A stretch of 64,000 nt of DNA. It comes from Pseudomonas shahriarae. Lineage in GTDB: Bacteria; Pseudomonadota; Gammaproteobacteria; Pseudomonadales; Pseudomonadaceae. Shown here piece by piece: positions 44,198 through 56,138 of the stretch (the stretch's first letter is position 1; the number at the start of each line of letters is the position of its first letter). The stretch lies in NCBI RefSeq assembly GCF_014268455.2, contig NZ_CP077085.1:3389001-3453000 (forward strand), written 5' to 3'. Position numbers and translations under genes: made by a program. The notes under the pieces are model-generated. The model saw nothing but the letters and a program-made list of their open reading frames with translations. It made no database searches and was not told the origin of the DNA.

Positions 44198-45529
44198 TCA
44201 GTTCCTGATAGCCCAGAATTTCAATTCAAGATCGGCAAACTCGCCGCTGACATGGAAGGCGAATCCACCTGAATGTGCCAACTGCTCCAGGTCGCGGGGG
44301 CTGAGTTCGAGCATGAAATAGGTTTTTTCGGCATGGAAAGGAATCTGCCGGGGCGCCACAGGCAACGGCTTGACGCTAATGCCAGCCAGGTGCAGGTTGA
44401 CCAGCTCGCGGATCCGCTCCACCGGCCCGATTTTCAGGTGCGCTGGCAACCGCTGGCGCAACACCTCCGAATCGCTGCGGGCACTGGCGGCCACAATGAA
44501 GGTCGCAGCGCCCAGCAGGTTCAGGTCGTTGACCGGGCACACCAACACCCCGTATTGACGGGGCTGCAGCACCAGCTCAATGGCGTGTTGCTCGAGTACC
44601 ATCGACAACACCGCACGAATTGCCGCCATCAGCTCACGGAAGCACGGTCCCTGCTCGCTATGTTGGTAGCGCCCATCAAAACCGGCGCGTTTGGTAGCGC
44701 TGGAAAACGTCGAAAGCTCCCCCAGCAACGCCAGTAGAGCCTGGTACAACACGTCGGGGCCCAAGCGGGTCTGGTCCAGATAGTGGCGCAGGATCAACTC
44801 CGTACGGTTGATCAACTGCAACATCAGGAAGTCCCCCATCTCGGCCCCGGCCGCCTGGCCAGCGTCCTGCAAACGCTCGGCAATCGCGTCCCCGCGGAAC
44901 GCCAACAGGCTGACCACCTCCTTGAGGCAGGACAGTAAAAAGGGCGACCCATGAAGGTGCATGAACGTCGGCGAGAACAGGCTGTCGAGGGCTACAACGC
45001 CCTGGCCGTTACAGTCCAGGACCTGTGCGACTTTGAGCCTGACGTAGGTCTGGACGTCATGGTCGTCGCCAAGCAGCAGGCGAAAATCCGGGCGGGCGCA
45101 GGTTATGGCGCAGCGTGTGTCTTCGCCGGCATTGGCGTCTCCCACTTCCACTTCGTAAGCGGTGTAGCGCGCCACTACATCAGCTTGCGCCGGGCGGCGA
45201 ACCTCGACGGCATTGCCGGCAACCATCGGCAACGCCAGGTACACCGCCTGGCTGCCGCTGTTTGGAGGAATTTCCAGCACCAGCGGCGCGCTCAGGTCAC
45301 GCATATCGAACAGCGTCCCATCAGGCAGCACGCCACTGGCCTGGCTGACCACCACCTTGCCCATCTCGAGATACTGCGGGTCGATTTCCAGGGTCAGGAA
45401 GCCCCAGGCATAGCCCTGTGACAACTGGCTGCGGCGGGCCAGTTGCTGGTGGTAGTAACGGTCGTTGTGCTGCAGATGCTGAGGGCGCAACAACATGCCC
45501 TCCTGCCAGGTGACTTTATCGAGCAGCAT
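44198..45529 (-). CDS. tssK: type VI secretion baseplate protein TssK
   Basis: 443 residues. The N-terminal motif VTWQEGMLLRPQHLQHNDRY is diagnostic. TssK trimers connect the baseplate to the TssLM membrane complex. ATG 45529 overlaps the end of tssJ by 14 bases; the frame is open further upstream but lacks TssK sequence there. Confidence 0.97.
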   Translation of the reverse strand: MLLDKVTWQEGMLLRPQHLQHNDRYYHQQLARRSQLSQGYAWGFLTLEIDPQYLEMGKVVVSQASGVLPDGTLFDMRDLSAPLVLEIPPNSGSQAVYLALPMVAGNAVEVRRPAQADVVARYTAYEVEVGDANAGEDTRCAITCARPDFRLLLGDDHDVQTYVRLKVAQVLDCNGQGVVALDSLFSPTFMHLHGSPFLLSCLKEVVSLLAFRGDAIAERLQDAGQAAGAEMGDFLMLQLINRTELILRHYLDQTRLGPDVLYQALLALLGELSTFSSATKRAGFDGRYQHSEQGPCFRELMAAIRAVLSMVLEQHAIELVLQPRQYGVLVCPVNDLNLLGAATFIVAASARSDSEVLRQRLPAHLKIGPVERIRELVNLHLAGISVKPLPVAPRQIPFHAEKTYFMLELSPRDLEQLAHSGGFAFHVSGEFADLELKFWAIRN

Positions 45530-46016
45530 GTGAGTCACCTGCCTGGGTCGGCTGCCAATCGGCTGCGCGCACGCCCGCTTCATCGAACAACAGTTCGACA
45601 CGGGTCCGCGAGCCAACGGCCAACGGCACGACATAGCGCCAACGTGCCTGGGGCAAATCCCGGTAGGCCGCCAACACCCCGATGTAGCGGCCGCCCGACG
45701 TTGCCCTGAGCTTCAGCGGGACCTGCTCACCAGGGCGCAACTCCCATTCTTCGCTGCTTATCAGGTCCTTGGGCAAGGTGCTTTCGGCACGTCCATACAG
45801 GCTGAAAAAATCCGCGTTCTCGAAGGCCACCGGATTGCTGAGCTCCAGCAAACGCACCACGATAGGCGACGGCCGACCATTCAGATCCGGGTTGACCTGA
45901 TCGCTGGCATTCAGCGTCAGGTCCAGCTTGGTCAGCTTCGAATAGGGGGACAGGTTGCTGCAGCCGGGCAACAGGCCCATCACAGCGAGTAACAGAACAA
46001 AGGTGAAGCGTGACAT
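45516..46016 (-). CDS. tssJ: type VI secretion lipoprotein TssJ
   Basis: 166-residue outer membrane lipoprotein; signal MSRFTFVLLLAVMGLLPGC with lipidated Cys19 (lipobox LPGC). The mature part matches TssJ (DLTLNASDQVNPDLNGRPSP, VVRLLELSN, FFSLYG, RYIGVLAAYRDL). Anchors the membrane complex by binding the periplasmic domain of TssM. ATG 46016 lies 5 bases after the FHA stop; an in-frame codon upstream is within the FHA gene. Confidence 0.95.
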   Translation of the reverse strand: MSRFTFVLLLAVMGLLPGCSNLSPYSKLTKLDLTLNASDQVNPDLNGRPSPIVVRLLELSNPVAFENADFFSLYGRAESTLPKDLISSEEWELRPGEQVPLKLRATSGGRYIGVLAAYRDLPQARWRYVVPLAVGSRTRVELLFDEAGVRAADWQPTQAGDSHAAR

Positions 46017-46021
46017 GGGGA

Positions 46022-47140
46022 TCATCCAGAACAAGTACTGTGAAGGGTGGAAACCAGGCGCACCTGCTCCCGGTAGGCGTTGGCAAAGTCCTCGCTCAGT
46101 AAGCGCTCACTCCAGCCTTCGTCCTCGACCAGGCGCTGATAGTGGCGCAGGTAGGCGCGCCAATAGGCGCCGCTGGTGGGGAGCCGCGGCGTGTTGCCCT
46201 GCTGTTCGAAACGCACCAGCAACTGGCCCGGGGCAAACGCCGCCAGTGCGCCGCGCACGGCGGCACGACAACCCGCGAGCACCGCGACCTGATGCACCTG
46301 CAAATCGCGGTAAGCCTGGATAACCGCCAGTTCGGCTGGCAGCCCCTGCCGCTCACCGCCCAACATGGCCTCCAGGGAATCGGCACCGCCCATCAAGGGA
46401 GGCTGGTCGCTCGGACGCCCTAGCGAAGCGCTCAACTCACTTTTCAACTCTTCGTGGGTGTGCAGGTTCTGCTGCAACCCTTCGACGGCCTGCCTGAGCA
46501 AGCCCGCGACCTTGATTGCCAGCGCTTGCCGCCCTGGTTCGTCGAGCGGGTCCAGGCACACGCCCAGCGCCTTGGAAAACGCCCCCCAGAACAGCGCGTG
46601 GTCGTTACCTGCCGGGGGGCTTTCTGCCGCTGGTGCAATCTGCGGGGCAGGCTCTACCAGGGTCGGCACAGTCACATGCTGGCGCTCGACCGTGCTGGTG
46701 TCCGTCCAGCGCGTTTCCTCTGACTGATGGGCCTGGCCGGGCATGGCATACAGCGGATCCAGCTGCAGGAACGCGTCATCCGGAATCAGGTTGTCGCTGT
46801 GACTCACGGCGCCAGCCACCGCCACCAACTGCGTGCGAATATCAAACGGGCCCATCCGAAACACCATGCCTTGACCAATAGGCCGGGCCTGGCCCTTGCG
46901 CAAGCGCACGGCGCTGTCCCCCAGGCAAATGCCATTGCTGCTGATGTCCGTCAGAAAGTACTGATCGTCACGAAAGCTGATCAAGGCATGATGATTGGAC
47001 AACTGACGGCTGGGATCGGGAATGACCCAATCACAATCGGCACCACGGCCAATCACCCCGCCGGCGCCGTCAAACACTTTGTTGCGGGTCGAGCCGGGCA
47101 TGCCTTGCCAATTGCCACAGATCTCAAATATCAACTGCAT
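46022..47140 (-). CDS. FHA-domain T6SS protein (TagH/Fha2 type)
   Basis: 372 residues. The N-terminal FHA domain (about 25-100: GVIGRGADCDWVIPDPSRQL, SNHHALI, DISSNGICLG) binds phosphothreonine. The C-terminal domain (about 180-365) is the type VI FHA/ImpI region (FWGAFSKALGV, RGALAAFAPGQLLVRFE, YWRAYLRHYQRLVEDEGW). Expected substrate of the Stk1 kinase. Between is a low-complexity linker. Confidence 0.93.
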   Translation of the reverse strand: MQLIFEICGNWQGMPGSTRNKVFDGAGGVIGRGADCDWVIPDPSRQLSNHHALISFRDDQYFLTDISSNGICLGDSAVRLRKGQARPIGQGMVFRMGPFDIRTQLVAVAGAVSHSDNLIPDDAFLQLDPLYAMPGQAHQSEETRWTDTSTVERQHVTVPTLVEPAPQIAPAAESPPAGNDHALFWGAFSKALGVCLDPLDEPGRQALAIKVAGLLRQAVEGLQQNLHTHEELKSELSASLGRPSDQPPLMGGADSLEAMLGGERQGLPAELAVIQAYRDLQVHQVAVLAGCRAAVRGALAAFAPGQLLVRFEQQGNTPRLPTSGAYWRAYLRHYQRLVEDEGWSERLLSEDFANAYREQVRLVSTLHSTCSG

Positions 47141-47155
47141 ACGGGGCCTCCGGGC

Positions 47156-47293
47156 TTATTGCGGGTACTGGTCGGGCCGCGGATCTCCCAGCGGCCGATA
47201 TTCATCGTCGTCAAACACGTAATTTGCCGTACAACCACTCAGCACCAACATCAGCAGAACAAGGACTAATACCTGCCACCGAGAAACAATCAT
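47156..47293 (-). CDS. 45-residue T6SS-associated lipoprotein
   Basis: Small gene between the FHA protein and the sigma-54 activator. The product starts MIVSRWQVLVLVLLM with lipobox LSGC (Cys21), and the mature tail is only 25 residues, acidic then proline-rich, ending PDQYPQ. It stands where P. aeruginosa HSI-II has the small unnamed ORF between sfa2 and fha2. It is too short for most gene finders. Function unknown; an outer membrane tether or a partner of TssJ is possible (inference). Confidence 0.75.
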   Translation of the reverse strand: MIVSRWQVLVLVLLMLVLSGCTANYVFDDDEYRPLGDPRPDQYPQ

Positions 47294-47360
47294 CACGCCT
47301 CTCCCATTGAAATAAATCCGTCCGAGCGCAACAGCCGGCGCCTGTCAGTCAGGGCTGGTG

Positions 47361-48886
<1,526 letters not shown>

Positions 48887-48887
<1 letters not shown>

Positions 48888-51466
48888 CACGCAAACTCAC
48901 AGATTACGTGACCGTCGCCATCCAGCGTCCCGTGGGCACGCTGCAGATGCTCGTCCCTGGCCATTGCCTCAAGCAGGCGATCGACAACCAGGGGCAATAG
49001 ATTGGCGTCGATCCATTGATCGACATACCGCGCCCCGCTGTCGGTGTGGGTACAGCGCTCTGCCAGGTAATCGACCAGCCGCGGGCAATAGCTGAACGCT
49101 AACTGGCGCTGCAACAAACGCTGAGCCAGGCGCTGTAATTTGCTTTCTACCAATTCCCGCAGCACCGCTCCGTTGATCGGGTAGTACGGCACTACGCGCA
49201 TACGGGCCAGCAGCGCCGGCTTGAAATGCTGCTTGAGCAGCGGCGCAAGTGCTTCCTGCAACGCTTGTGGGGTGGGATGCGGTGTGGCCCGGCACAGGTC
49301 GATGGTGCATTCGCTGCCAAGGTTGGAGGTCATCAGGATCAGGGTGTTGCGAAAGTCGATCTCACGTCCCTCACCGTCATTGGCCCGCCCTTTGTCGAAG
49401 ACCTGGTAGAACAGGTTCATCACACCGGAGTGCGCCTTCTCGACTTCATCGAGCAGCAGCACCGAATAGGGCTTTTGCCTGACCGCCTCGGTGAGGACGC
49501 CACCTTCGCCATAGCCGACATACCCGGGCGGAGCACCTATCAGGCGCGACAGTGAGTGTGGCTCCTGGTACTCGGACATGTTGATAGTGGTCAGGAACCG
49601 CTCACCGCCATACAACAGCTCGGCCAGGGCCAGTGCCGTTTCTGTCTTGCCGACGCCACTGGGGCCGACCAGCAGAAACACGCCCACGGGCGCATCGGGG
49701 CGGTTCAGGCCTGCCGCAACCGCACGCATCGAGCGATCCAGCGCCTGTACGGCGTGCGCCTGGCCAAGAATGCGCGCCCGCAGATCGGTGGCGAAATCGC
49801 GGACCTGGGTGCTGTGCTCGCAGGCCACCTGGCTCAGCGGAATTCCCGTCCACGCGCTGACTACTTCCGCCACCAGCCGTGGGCACACTTCGAAGCTGAC
49901 CAGGCGCTGGTGAGATTGCTCGGCCAGCAGACTGCCGTGGGCCTCGCACAATTGCTGCTCAAGCACCTCGATTGCCTGCCCCGACTGACGAGCCTGGCTC
50001 ACCTGTATGCGCAGGGCCAGTATCGCTTCGGCCATCTCGCGCTGGCGCGTCCAGCACTGCTTGAGGTGCTCGTGTTCGCAACCGATGGTTTGCAGGCGTG
50101 CAGCCAGAACCTGCAGCGCGCCCGGATCTATAGGTAACCCAGCGTCCCTATCGCGGCAAAGCGCCTGGTGCTGGCCGGTGCTTTCAGCCAGCTGCGCCGC
50201 CACGGCCTGCAACGCCGGCGGGGCTGTCACCAGGCTGATGCGCACACGGGCGCAGGCCGTATCGAGCAGATCCACGGCCTTGTCGGGCAACTGTCGCCCC
50301 GCCAGGTAACGGGCAGACAACTGCGCGGCGGCAACCACGGCGTCATCGCGCACGTACACGCCATGGCTGGCTTCATACACCGCAGTGAGACCCCGCAGGA
50401 TGGTCACTGCGTCATCGACACTGGGCTCCTGGACATGCACCGGCTGAAAGCGCCGGGCCAATGCCGGATCCTTTTCGAAGTATTTCTTGTACTCCGACCA
50501 GGTGGTGGCGGCGATGGTACGCAGCTCGCCACGGGCCAGCGCCGGCTTGAGCAGGTTCGCCGCATCGCCGCTGCCGGGCGCGCTGCCGGCACCGATCAAG
50601 GTGTGTGCCTCGTCAATAAACAGGATCACCGGCACCGGTGAGGCATTCACTTCGTCGATAACGCCCTTGAGCCGCCGCTCGAACTCGCCCTTGATGCTGG
50701 CACCGGCCTGCAGCAGCCCCATGTCGAGGACCAGCAGGCGCGTATCCTTGAGCACTGGCGGCACTTGCCCACAGGCGATCTGCCGGGCCAGACCCTCGAC
50801 CAGCGCAGTCTTGCCGACACCGGCCTCACCGACAATGATCGGATTGTTCTTGCGCCGACGCGCCAGGATATCGGTCAGTTGGCGGATTTCTGCGTCGCGG
50901 CACAATACCGGGTCAACCCGCCCCTCTAAGGCTTGCTGAGTCAGATCATGGGTGAAGCGCTGCAACAACGACTCATTGTTGGCGCCGGCTGTCCCACGGG
51001 AACCCTCAATCTCGGCGCTCAGGGCGAATTCAAGCAGGCGCTGCGCATCGAGGCGCGCCAGCAGCACCTGATAACGACTGCCTGCGTGAGACTGTGGGTT
51101 ACGCAGCAAGGCGAGGATCAAGGCTGCGTCACCGACCTGGGATTGCGCCAATTCCAGTTGGGCAACCACCAGCGCTTGCTGCAACCATTGCACCAGCAAC
51201 GGCGCAAACACCGGATTGCGTGAAGTGCCCTGGCCCACCCTGGGCTGCAGGGTGGCTTGCAACTCGCCCTGTTCGACACCGGCATCTTGCAGCGCGCGCA
51301 CCAGCAATCCTTGCGGGTGCTCCAGTAGCGCCAGCAACATGTCCTCCACCAGGACTTGCGTCCCGCCCCGGGTCACACAGCGTTCGGCGGCACGCTCCAG
51401 GTCTCGGCGAGTGTGTGTCGTCAACACGCGAATCAGTTGTTGCAAGTCCACATTCATCATCGTCAT
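48887..51466 (-). CDS. tssH: T6SS sheath-recycling ATPase TssH (ClpV)
   Basis: 859-residue AAA+ ATPase of the ClpB family that disassembles contracted TssBC sheaths. N-domain (1-165), first ATPase domain with GEAGVGKT at 213-220 and FIDEAHTLIG, a short middle region, second ATPase domain with GPSGVGKTE and LLLDEVEKAH, and a C-terminal D2-small domain. ATGA overlaps at both ends (with tssG and the activator). Confidence 0.97.
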
Positions 51467-52479
51467 CCGTTTCTACCGAGTTTATTGGCCAGGGTGAGCA
51501 CGCCATCCGCGCGCGCCTGCCCCATCCAACTGGTCCATCCCAGCCGGCACACATTGCGCTGGCCTATATGCAGCGCCCGCACCTCCTCAGTACGCAGCAC
51601 CAGACGCAGGTCATAGTCCAGCGGATCGCGCACGGCGAAACGCACCAGCGCGCCGAACGGAGAGTGGCTTGCGCCGGTGGGCAGAAAATCATGAAACCGC
51701 TGCCAGTCGAGGTTCTGGATATGCACCCTGAACTTGCCGGCACGGTCGACGACCTGCCGCCCCAGGACCAGGTTCTGGCCCAGAAGGCTGCTGGCCTGAC
51801 CCAATTGGTTGCGTTGCCTGCGGGCAATCACCACCTTGCGCTTGACGCACTGTTCGATCAGCAACTGCGGGTGCTTGAAGTAGTAACGCAGCACCGTTTC
51901 GATAAGCGCCGCCGAATGGGCGCGCATACCCAGCAAGCCCAGGTAGGGCAGCAGGCGCTTCCAGTCCAGTTGCGTCGCGCCCCGAACGGCACGGCCGCCC
52001 AGGCCTATCAGGGCGAACATCTGCTCGGAAAACGGGTCGCTGGCTCCCGCCCGAAAGCACGCCCGGTAGCGGTACTTGCGCCACAAAGGCAGCATCAACC
52101 GATGCAGGCGGTGGTGAAACAAGTCGAGAAAGTCGCCGACAGGATTACCGCCCGCCCGTTCGGTCAATGCGTGTTCACCATAAAACGCCGGCAGTGGCGA
52201 ATTCGCCCCCACCAGTCCCAATACGTTGAGGCGCAAACGTGCGCGCAGTTGCCCGCCCTCGACAAAGAACGTCACCCGGTCAATATCGTTGCCGGGAAAC
52301 CCCAACCCCGGGTTGGCCTGGAACTCCAGGCGTTCATACAGCGCCTCATCGCCTAGGGACGGATGGGCGTCACGCAAACGCTCGATCACCTGCGAGATCG
52401 CCTGGAACAGCGAGTACTCGCGAATGGTCCGCGACAGTTCGGTTAAAGCAGAGCCTGCAGGCCCATCCGGGATGGCCAT
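51463..52479 (-). CDS. tssG: type VI secretion baseplate protein TssG
   Basis: 338 residues, baseplate wedge with TssF, TssE and TssK. Recognised by YSLFQAISQVIERL, LRARLRLNVLGLVGANSPLPAFYGE, and FLDLFHHRLHRLMLPLWRKYRY. Overlaps the end of tssF by 37 bases and tssH by four. Confidence 0.96.
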   Translation of the reverse strand: MAIPDGPAGSALTELSRTIREYSLFQAISQVIERLRDAHPSLGDEALYERLEFQANPGLGFPGNDIDRVTFFVEGGQLRARLRLNVLGLVGANSPLPAFYGEHALTERAGGNPVGDFLDLFHHRLHRLMLPLWRKYRYRACFRAGASDPFSEQMFALIGLGGRAVRGATQLDWKRLLPYLGLLGMRAHSAALIETVLRYYFKHPQLLIEQCVKRKVVIARRQRNQLGQASSLLGQNLVLGRQVVDRAGKFRVHIQNLDWQRFHDFLPTGASHSPFGALVRFAVRDPLDYDLRLVLRTEEVRALHIGQRNVCRLGWTSWMGQARADGVLTLANKLGRNG

Positions 52480-54212
52480 AGGTACACCTCTCCTTGTGTG
52501 CTGGTAACACGCAGTTCGTGATACGAGTTGAGGCTCGCATACAGGGCAAAAAACTCGTTGAGGACCGAGGCAAACACAAACAGGTCGCCCTCTCCGAGGA
52601 AGTGCTGGAGGTCGACGGTCAGGTCGATTGCCACACCTCGAATCGGCAAACCGCCGTGTAATCTGTCAATCGGCCGCTGGCTGATCGAGCGCAACCCGCC
52701 CAGCCTGCGGATGCTGACTTTTTCCGCCTGGCGATCGTGGTAGCGCGGCAGGTCATAGGTCTCGAGCACCACTTTCAGCGCATTGATATCGCTCAGGGAC
52801 AGGTAGTTGAGCGACATGTTGCTGATCAGCTTCCAGAGAAAGTCGCTGTCCAGCGGGGGCGCAATGCCAGGGGTGGCTGCCGTGATATTGCTGAAGGACA
52901 GGAATTCGGGTGTTTGCTCGCACGCTTGATTGATGTCACCGATACGCAATTTGCGCGGCAAATCATGGTTGGTGCAGGTCATCTCGACAGACAGGGTTTC
53001 CTGATCACCGGACTGGCGACTGCCAAAGCTCAGGTAGGTATCCAGCCCGCTGTGTTGCACGGAGGGCCGCTGGCGGATGCTGTAGCACGCGGTCTGCTCA
53101 TCGTGCTCGAACGACTCGAATGGCACATACGTCTGGTAGCCCAGGCCACCCGGACGCCATCCCGTGACCTGGTCGACGGAGAACACCGCGCAATGACCTG
53201 GCGCATAGTCAGCCCCCAGCAGCAGATACTCGTCCTGCCGGCCATCCAGTCGGATCGGCACTCCATCGTGCTTGAACAGGTTGACCACCGGCGTGCAAAA
53301 CAGCTTCACGTTGTCCAGTGTGGGCTGCACCTGCTCGGGATTGCGCTGGCCAAGCTTGAAGCGCAACTCAACGCCCCGCACCTGTTTGAGCACGTCAACC
53401 GGCAAGGTTTGCAGAACATCCAGACCACCGACGTCGACAAACAGATACTTGTCTGGAAACGCAAAATACTCCTGCAGATGCCGATACCCAGTGAACGCAT
53501 TTGGCGGATAAGGCAGCAATGCCTCTGCTTCTGAAAAACCTGCTGGCTGAACCTCGCAGGCCGGCAGTTGCAGTGACCGCACCTGCCCGTCATGGGCCAG
53601 CAGCGGTTCGCCCTGGCCATCGAGTAGCAGCAGTTCGATACCGTGCAGGTGGCGCAGCAGACTCACGTACAGCATCTGGCTGACGTAGCGTTCCCCGGCA
53701 AAATGCAAGCGCAGGTGCTCAAGCAACAGTTCGCCCATATGTCCTTCGGCGGTCATCTCCAGGCGCAGGCTCAACAAGGCACCCTCCCCCTGGGCCGAGT
53801 AATCCAGCGCGCTGATTTGCAGGGGAAGCACATCCGTTGCATAACAGGTGCGAAAACGGCAACGCTCACCGTCAATCGCCACACTTTCCACCGGCGTGTC
53901 CCGCTCGACCGTGACTGCCGGCCCGGCACGCAGCAGCGGTGCGAACTGCAACATGCTGAACGCGGGTAATGGGCGCATGTAGTTGGGCCACAACAGGTGC
54001 ATCAGCGAATGGCTGAGCTCGGGCAACTGGTCGTCGAGCTTCTGTCGCAAGCGGCCCGTCAGGAACGCAAAGCCCTCAAGCAACCGCTCGACATCCGGAT
54101 CCCGGCCACTGTCCCCGAGGAACGGGGCAAGCGCCGGATTGCGTTCGCAGAAGCGTCGCCCCAACTGCCGCAAGGCATTGAGTTCGCTCTGGTAATAGCG
54201 GTTAAAGGACAC
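52443..54212 (-). CDS. tssF: type VI secretion baseplate protein TssF
   Basis: 589 residues from GTG 54212 (VSFNRYYQSELNALRQLG), wedge partner of TssG. Conserved segments: DPDVERLLEGFAFLTGRLRQKLDDQLPELSHSL and LLWPNYMRPLPAFSMLQF. GTG 54212 has GAGG about nine bases upstream and matches the usual start of the family; an earlier in-frame GTG at 54230 would add six residues. Overlaps the end of tssE by 11 bases. Confidence 0.95.
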   Translation of the reverse strand: MSFNRYYQSELNALRQLGRRFCERNPALAPFLGDSGRDPDVERLLEGFAFLTGRLRQKLDDQLPELSHSLMHLLWPNYMRPLPAFSMLQFAPLLRAGPAVTVERDTPVESVAIDGERCRFRTCYATDVLPLQISALDYSAQGEGALLSLRLEMTAEGHMGELLLEHLRLHFAGERYVSQMLYVSLLRHLHGIELLLLDGQGEPLLAHDGQVRSLQLPACEVQPAGFSEAEALLPYPPNAFTGYRHLQEYFAFPDKYLFVDVGGLDVLQTLPVDVLKQVRGVELRFKLGQRNPEQVQPTLDNVKLFCTPVVNLFKHDGVPIRLDGRQDEYLLLGADYAPGHCAVFSVDQVTGWRPGGLGYQTYVPFESFEHDEQTACYSIRQRPSVQHSGLDTYLSFGSRQSGDQETLSVEMTCTNHDLPRKLRIGDINQACEQTPEFLSFSNITAATPGIAPPLDSDFLWKLISNMSLNYLSLSDINALKVVLETYDLPRYHDRQAEKVSIRRLGGLRSISQRPIDRLHGGLPIRGVAIDLTVDLQHFLGEGDLFVFASVLNEFFALYASLNSYHELRVTSTQGEVYLWPSRMGLQALL

Positions 54213-54621
54213 CTGGGGCGACCTCGACACGTCCGTTGCCCGTCAGGCTTGCGCAAAACACCACGGTTTGCACGACGCCGTCGATGGTCAACGCGCCCTG
54301 GATATCAAAGGCCAGGGCTAGCGGGTCGCGATCCCGTGGCAACGCAACGACCCGTACGTTGCTCAAGCGCGGTTCGTAGGCCGCGATAAACCGCTCGATC
54401 AGAAAGCGTGCCTGGCTGAGGGATTCGTGCAGGCTCAGACGCATGTCATTGAGGTCCGGCAGGCCATAGTCGGGCAGCGTCTGCACACTGCCCGCTCGGG
54501 TGCTGAGCATGTTGCCCAGGTGGGTGGCCACCGACGCGGCGACACAGGCGAGTGGCGTGCGCCCCGTCGACTGAGGCGCGGTGCCTGCAAGGCGCTCAAG
54601 GAAGCCGCTGTAGTGACTCAT
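54202..54621 (-). CDS. tssE: type VI secretion baseplate protein TssE (gp25-like)
   Basis: 139 residues from ATG 54621 (MSHYSGFLERLAG), lysozyme-like gp25 fold that closes the sheath at the baseplate. Conserved: SVATHLGNMLSTRAGSVQTLPDYGLPDL and ERFIAAYEPRL. An ATG six codons upstream (54639) overlaps the tssC stop and is equally possible; the inner one has GGGGG just upstream. Confidence 0.94.
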   Translation of the reverse strand: MSHYSGFLERLAGTAPQSTGRTPLACVAASVATHLGNMLSTRAGSVQTLPDYGLPDLNDMRLSLHESLSQARFLIERFIAAYEPRLSNVRVVALPRDRDPLALAFDIQGALTIDGVVQTVVFCASLTGNGRVEVAPGVL

Positions 54622-54635
54622 CTCAGGCCCCCGGC

Positions 54636-56111
54636 TCATTCTTTATCGAGCTTGCCAACCAGGAACAGGGTGAAATCCGCCCCCATGTATTTGAAATGCG
54701 GGCGTACGCTGAGGTTGATGCGATACCAGCCCGGCTCGCCATCGACGTCACTGACGACGACCCGTGCCGCCCGCAGCGGTCGTCGCCCCCGCACCTCGGC
54801 GCTGGGGTTCTCCTGGTCGGCCACGTACTGGCGGATCCACTTGTTGAGCTCCAACTCCAGGTCGGTGCGCTCCTTCCATGAACCCAACTGCTCGCGCTGC
54901 AGCACTTTCAAATAGTGCGCCAGGCGGTTGACGATCATCATGTACGGCAGTTGGGTGCCCAGCCTGTAGTTCAACTCGGCGGCCTTGCCCTCGGCGCTGA
55001 TGCCGAAGCGCTTGGGTTTCTGCACGGAACTGGCGGAAAAGAACGCCGCGTTGTCGCTGCCCTTGCGCATCGTCAGGGCAATGAAGCCCTCCTCCGCCAG
55101 CTCGTACTCACGACGGTCGGAGACCAGCACCTCGGTGGGGATCTTGGTTTCGATTTCGCCCATGCTCTGGAAGTGATGCAGCGGCAGATCTTCCACCGTG
55201 CCCCCGCTTTGCGGGCCAATGATGTTGGGGCACCAACGGAAGCGGGCGAAGCTGTCAGTCAGGCGCGTGGCAAAGGCGTAGGCCGTATTGCCCCACAGAT
55301 AATGCTCATGACTGCTGACCACATGCTCGTTATAGGCGAAGGTCTTGACCGGGCAGTCCACCGGGTCGTAGGGCGTTCGCAGGAGAAAGCGTGGCACCGT
55401 CAAGGCCACGTAACGGGCATCCTCGCTCTGGCGGAAGCTCTGCCATTTGGCAAACTGCGGCCCTTCGAAATGGTCTTTCAGATCCTTCAGGTCCGGCAGG
55501 CCGGTAAAGCTCTCCAGACCGAAGAAACCCGGCCCGGCGGCGGCAATGAACGGTGCATGAGCCATGCAGGCGACGCTGGATACGTATTGCATCAGCTTGA
55601 CGTCAGGCGCGCTGGGCGACAGGAAATAGTTGGCGATGATGGCGCCGACAGGCTGACCACCAAACTGACCGTATTCGGCGCTGTAGGTATGTTTGTAGAG
55701 GCCCGACTGCACAACCTCCGGCGAGTCCTCGAAATCGTCCAGCAGGTCCTGCCGCGAGACGTTGAGCAGCTCGATCTTGATGTTTTCCCGGAAGTCGGTG
55801 CGATCCACCAGCAGCTGCAAACCCCGCCAGGCCGCTTCCAGTGCCTGGAAGTCGGGATGGTGGAGGATTTCGTCCATTTGCCGGCTGAGCTTGGCGTCGA
55901 TCTCGGCAATCATGCGGTCCACCAGTTGTTTCTTGACCGGCTCGCCTCGGTTTTGTGGCTTGATCAATTCCTCGATAAAGGCCGCCACACCGCGCCTGGC
56001 GATGTCGTAGGTTCCATCATCGGCCGTCAGGCGGGTCTGGGCGATGATGTCGTCGAGAATGCTGTATGCGCTATCCAGGGGGGTGGCCTGGGCGCTAGGG
56101 CTAGTGGTCAT
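54636..56111 (-). CDS. tssC: type VI secretion sheath protein TssC (VipB)
   Basis: 491 residues, large sheath subunit. Highly conserved segments such as AWRGLQLLVDRTDFRENIKIELLNVS, YGQFGGQPVGAIIANYFLSP, KWQSFRQSEDARYVALTVPRFLLRTPYD and the C-terminal RPHFKYMGADFTLFLVGKL are present. 27 bases after tssB. Confidence 0.98.
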   Translation of the reverse strand: MTTSPSAQATPLDSAYSILDDIIAQTRLTADDGTYDIARRGVAAFIEELIKPQNRGEPVKKQLVDRMIAEIDAKLSRQMDEILHHPDFQALEAAWRGLQLLVDRTDFRENIKIELLNVSRQDLLDDFEDSPEVVQSGLYKHTYSAEYGQFGGQPVGAIIANYFLSPSAPDVKLMQYVSSVACMAHAPFIAAAGPGFFGLESFTGLPDLKDLKDHFEGPQFAKWQSFRQSEDARYVALTVPRFLLRTPYDPVDCPVKTFAYNEHVVSSHEHYLWGNTAYAFATRLTDSFARFRWCPNIIGPQSGGTVEDLPLHHFQSMGEIETKIPTEVLVSDRREYELAEEGFIALTMRKGSDNAAFFSASSVQKPKRFGISAEGKAAELNYRLGTQLPYMMIVNRLAHYLKVLQREQLGSWKERTDLELELNKWIRQYVADQENPSAEVRGRRPLRAARVVVSDVDGEPGWYRINLSVRPHFKYMGADFTLFLVGKLDKE

Positions 56112-56138
56112 AAGGTCAGTGTCCTTTTACTGAGAAAG

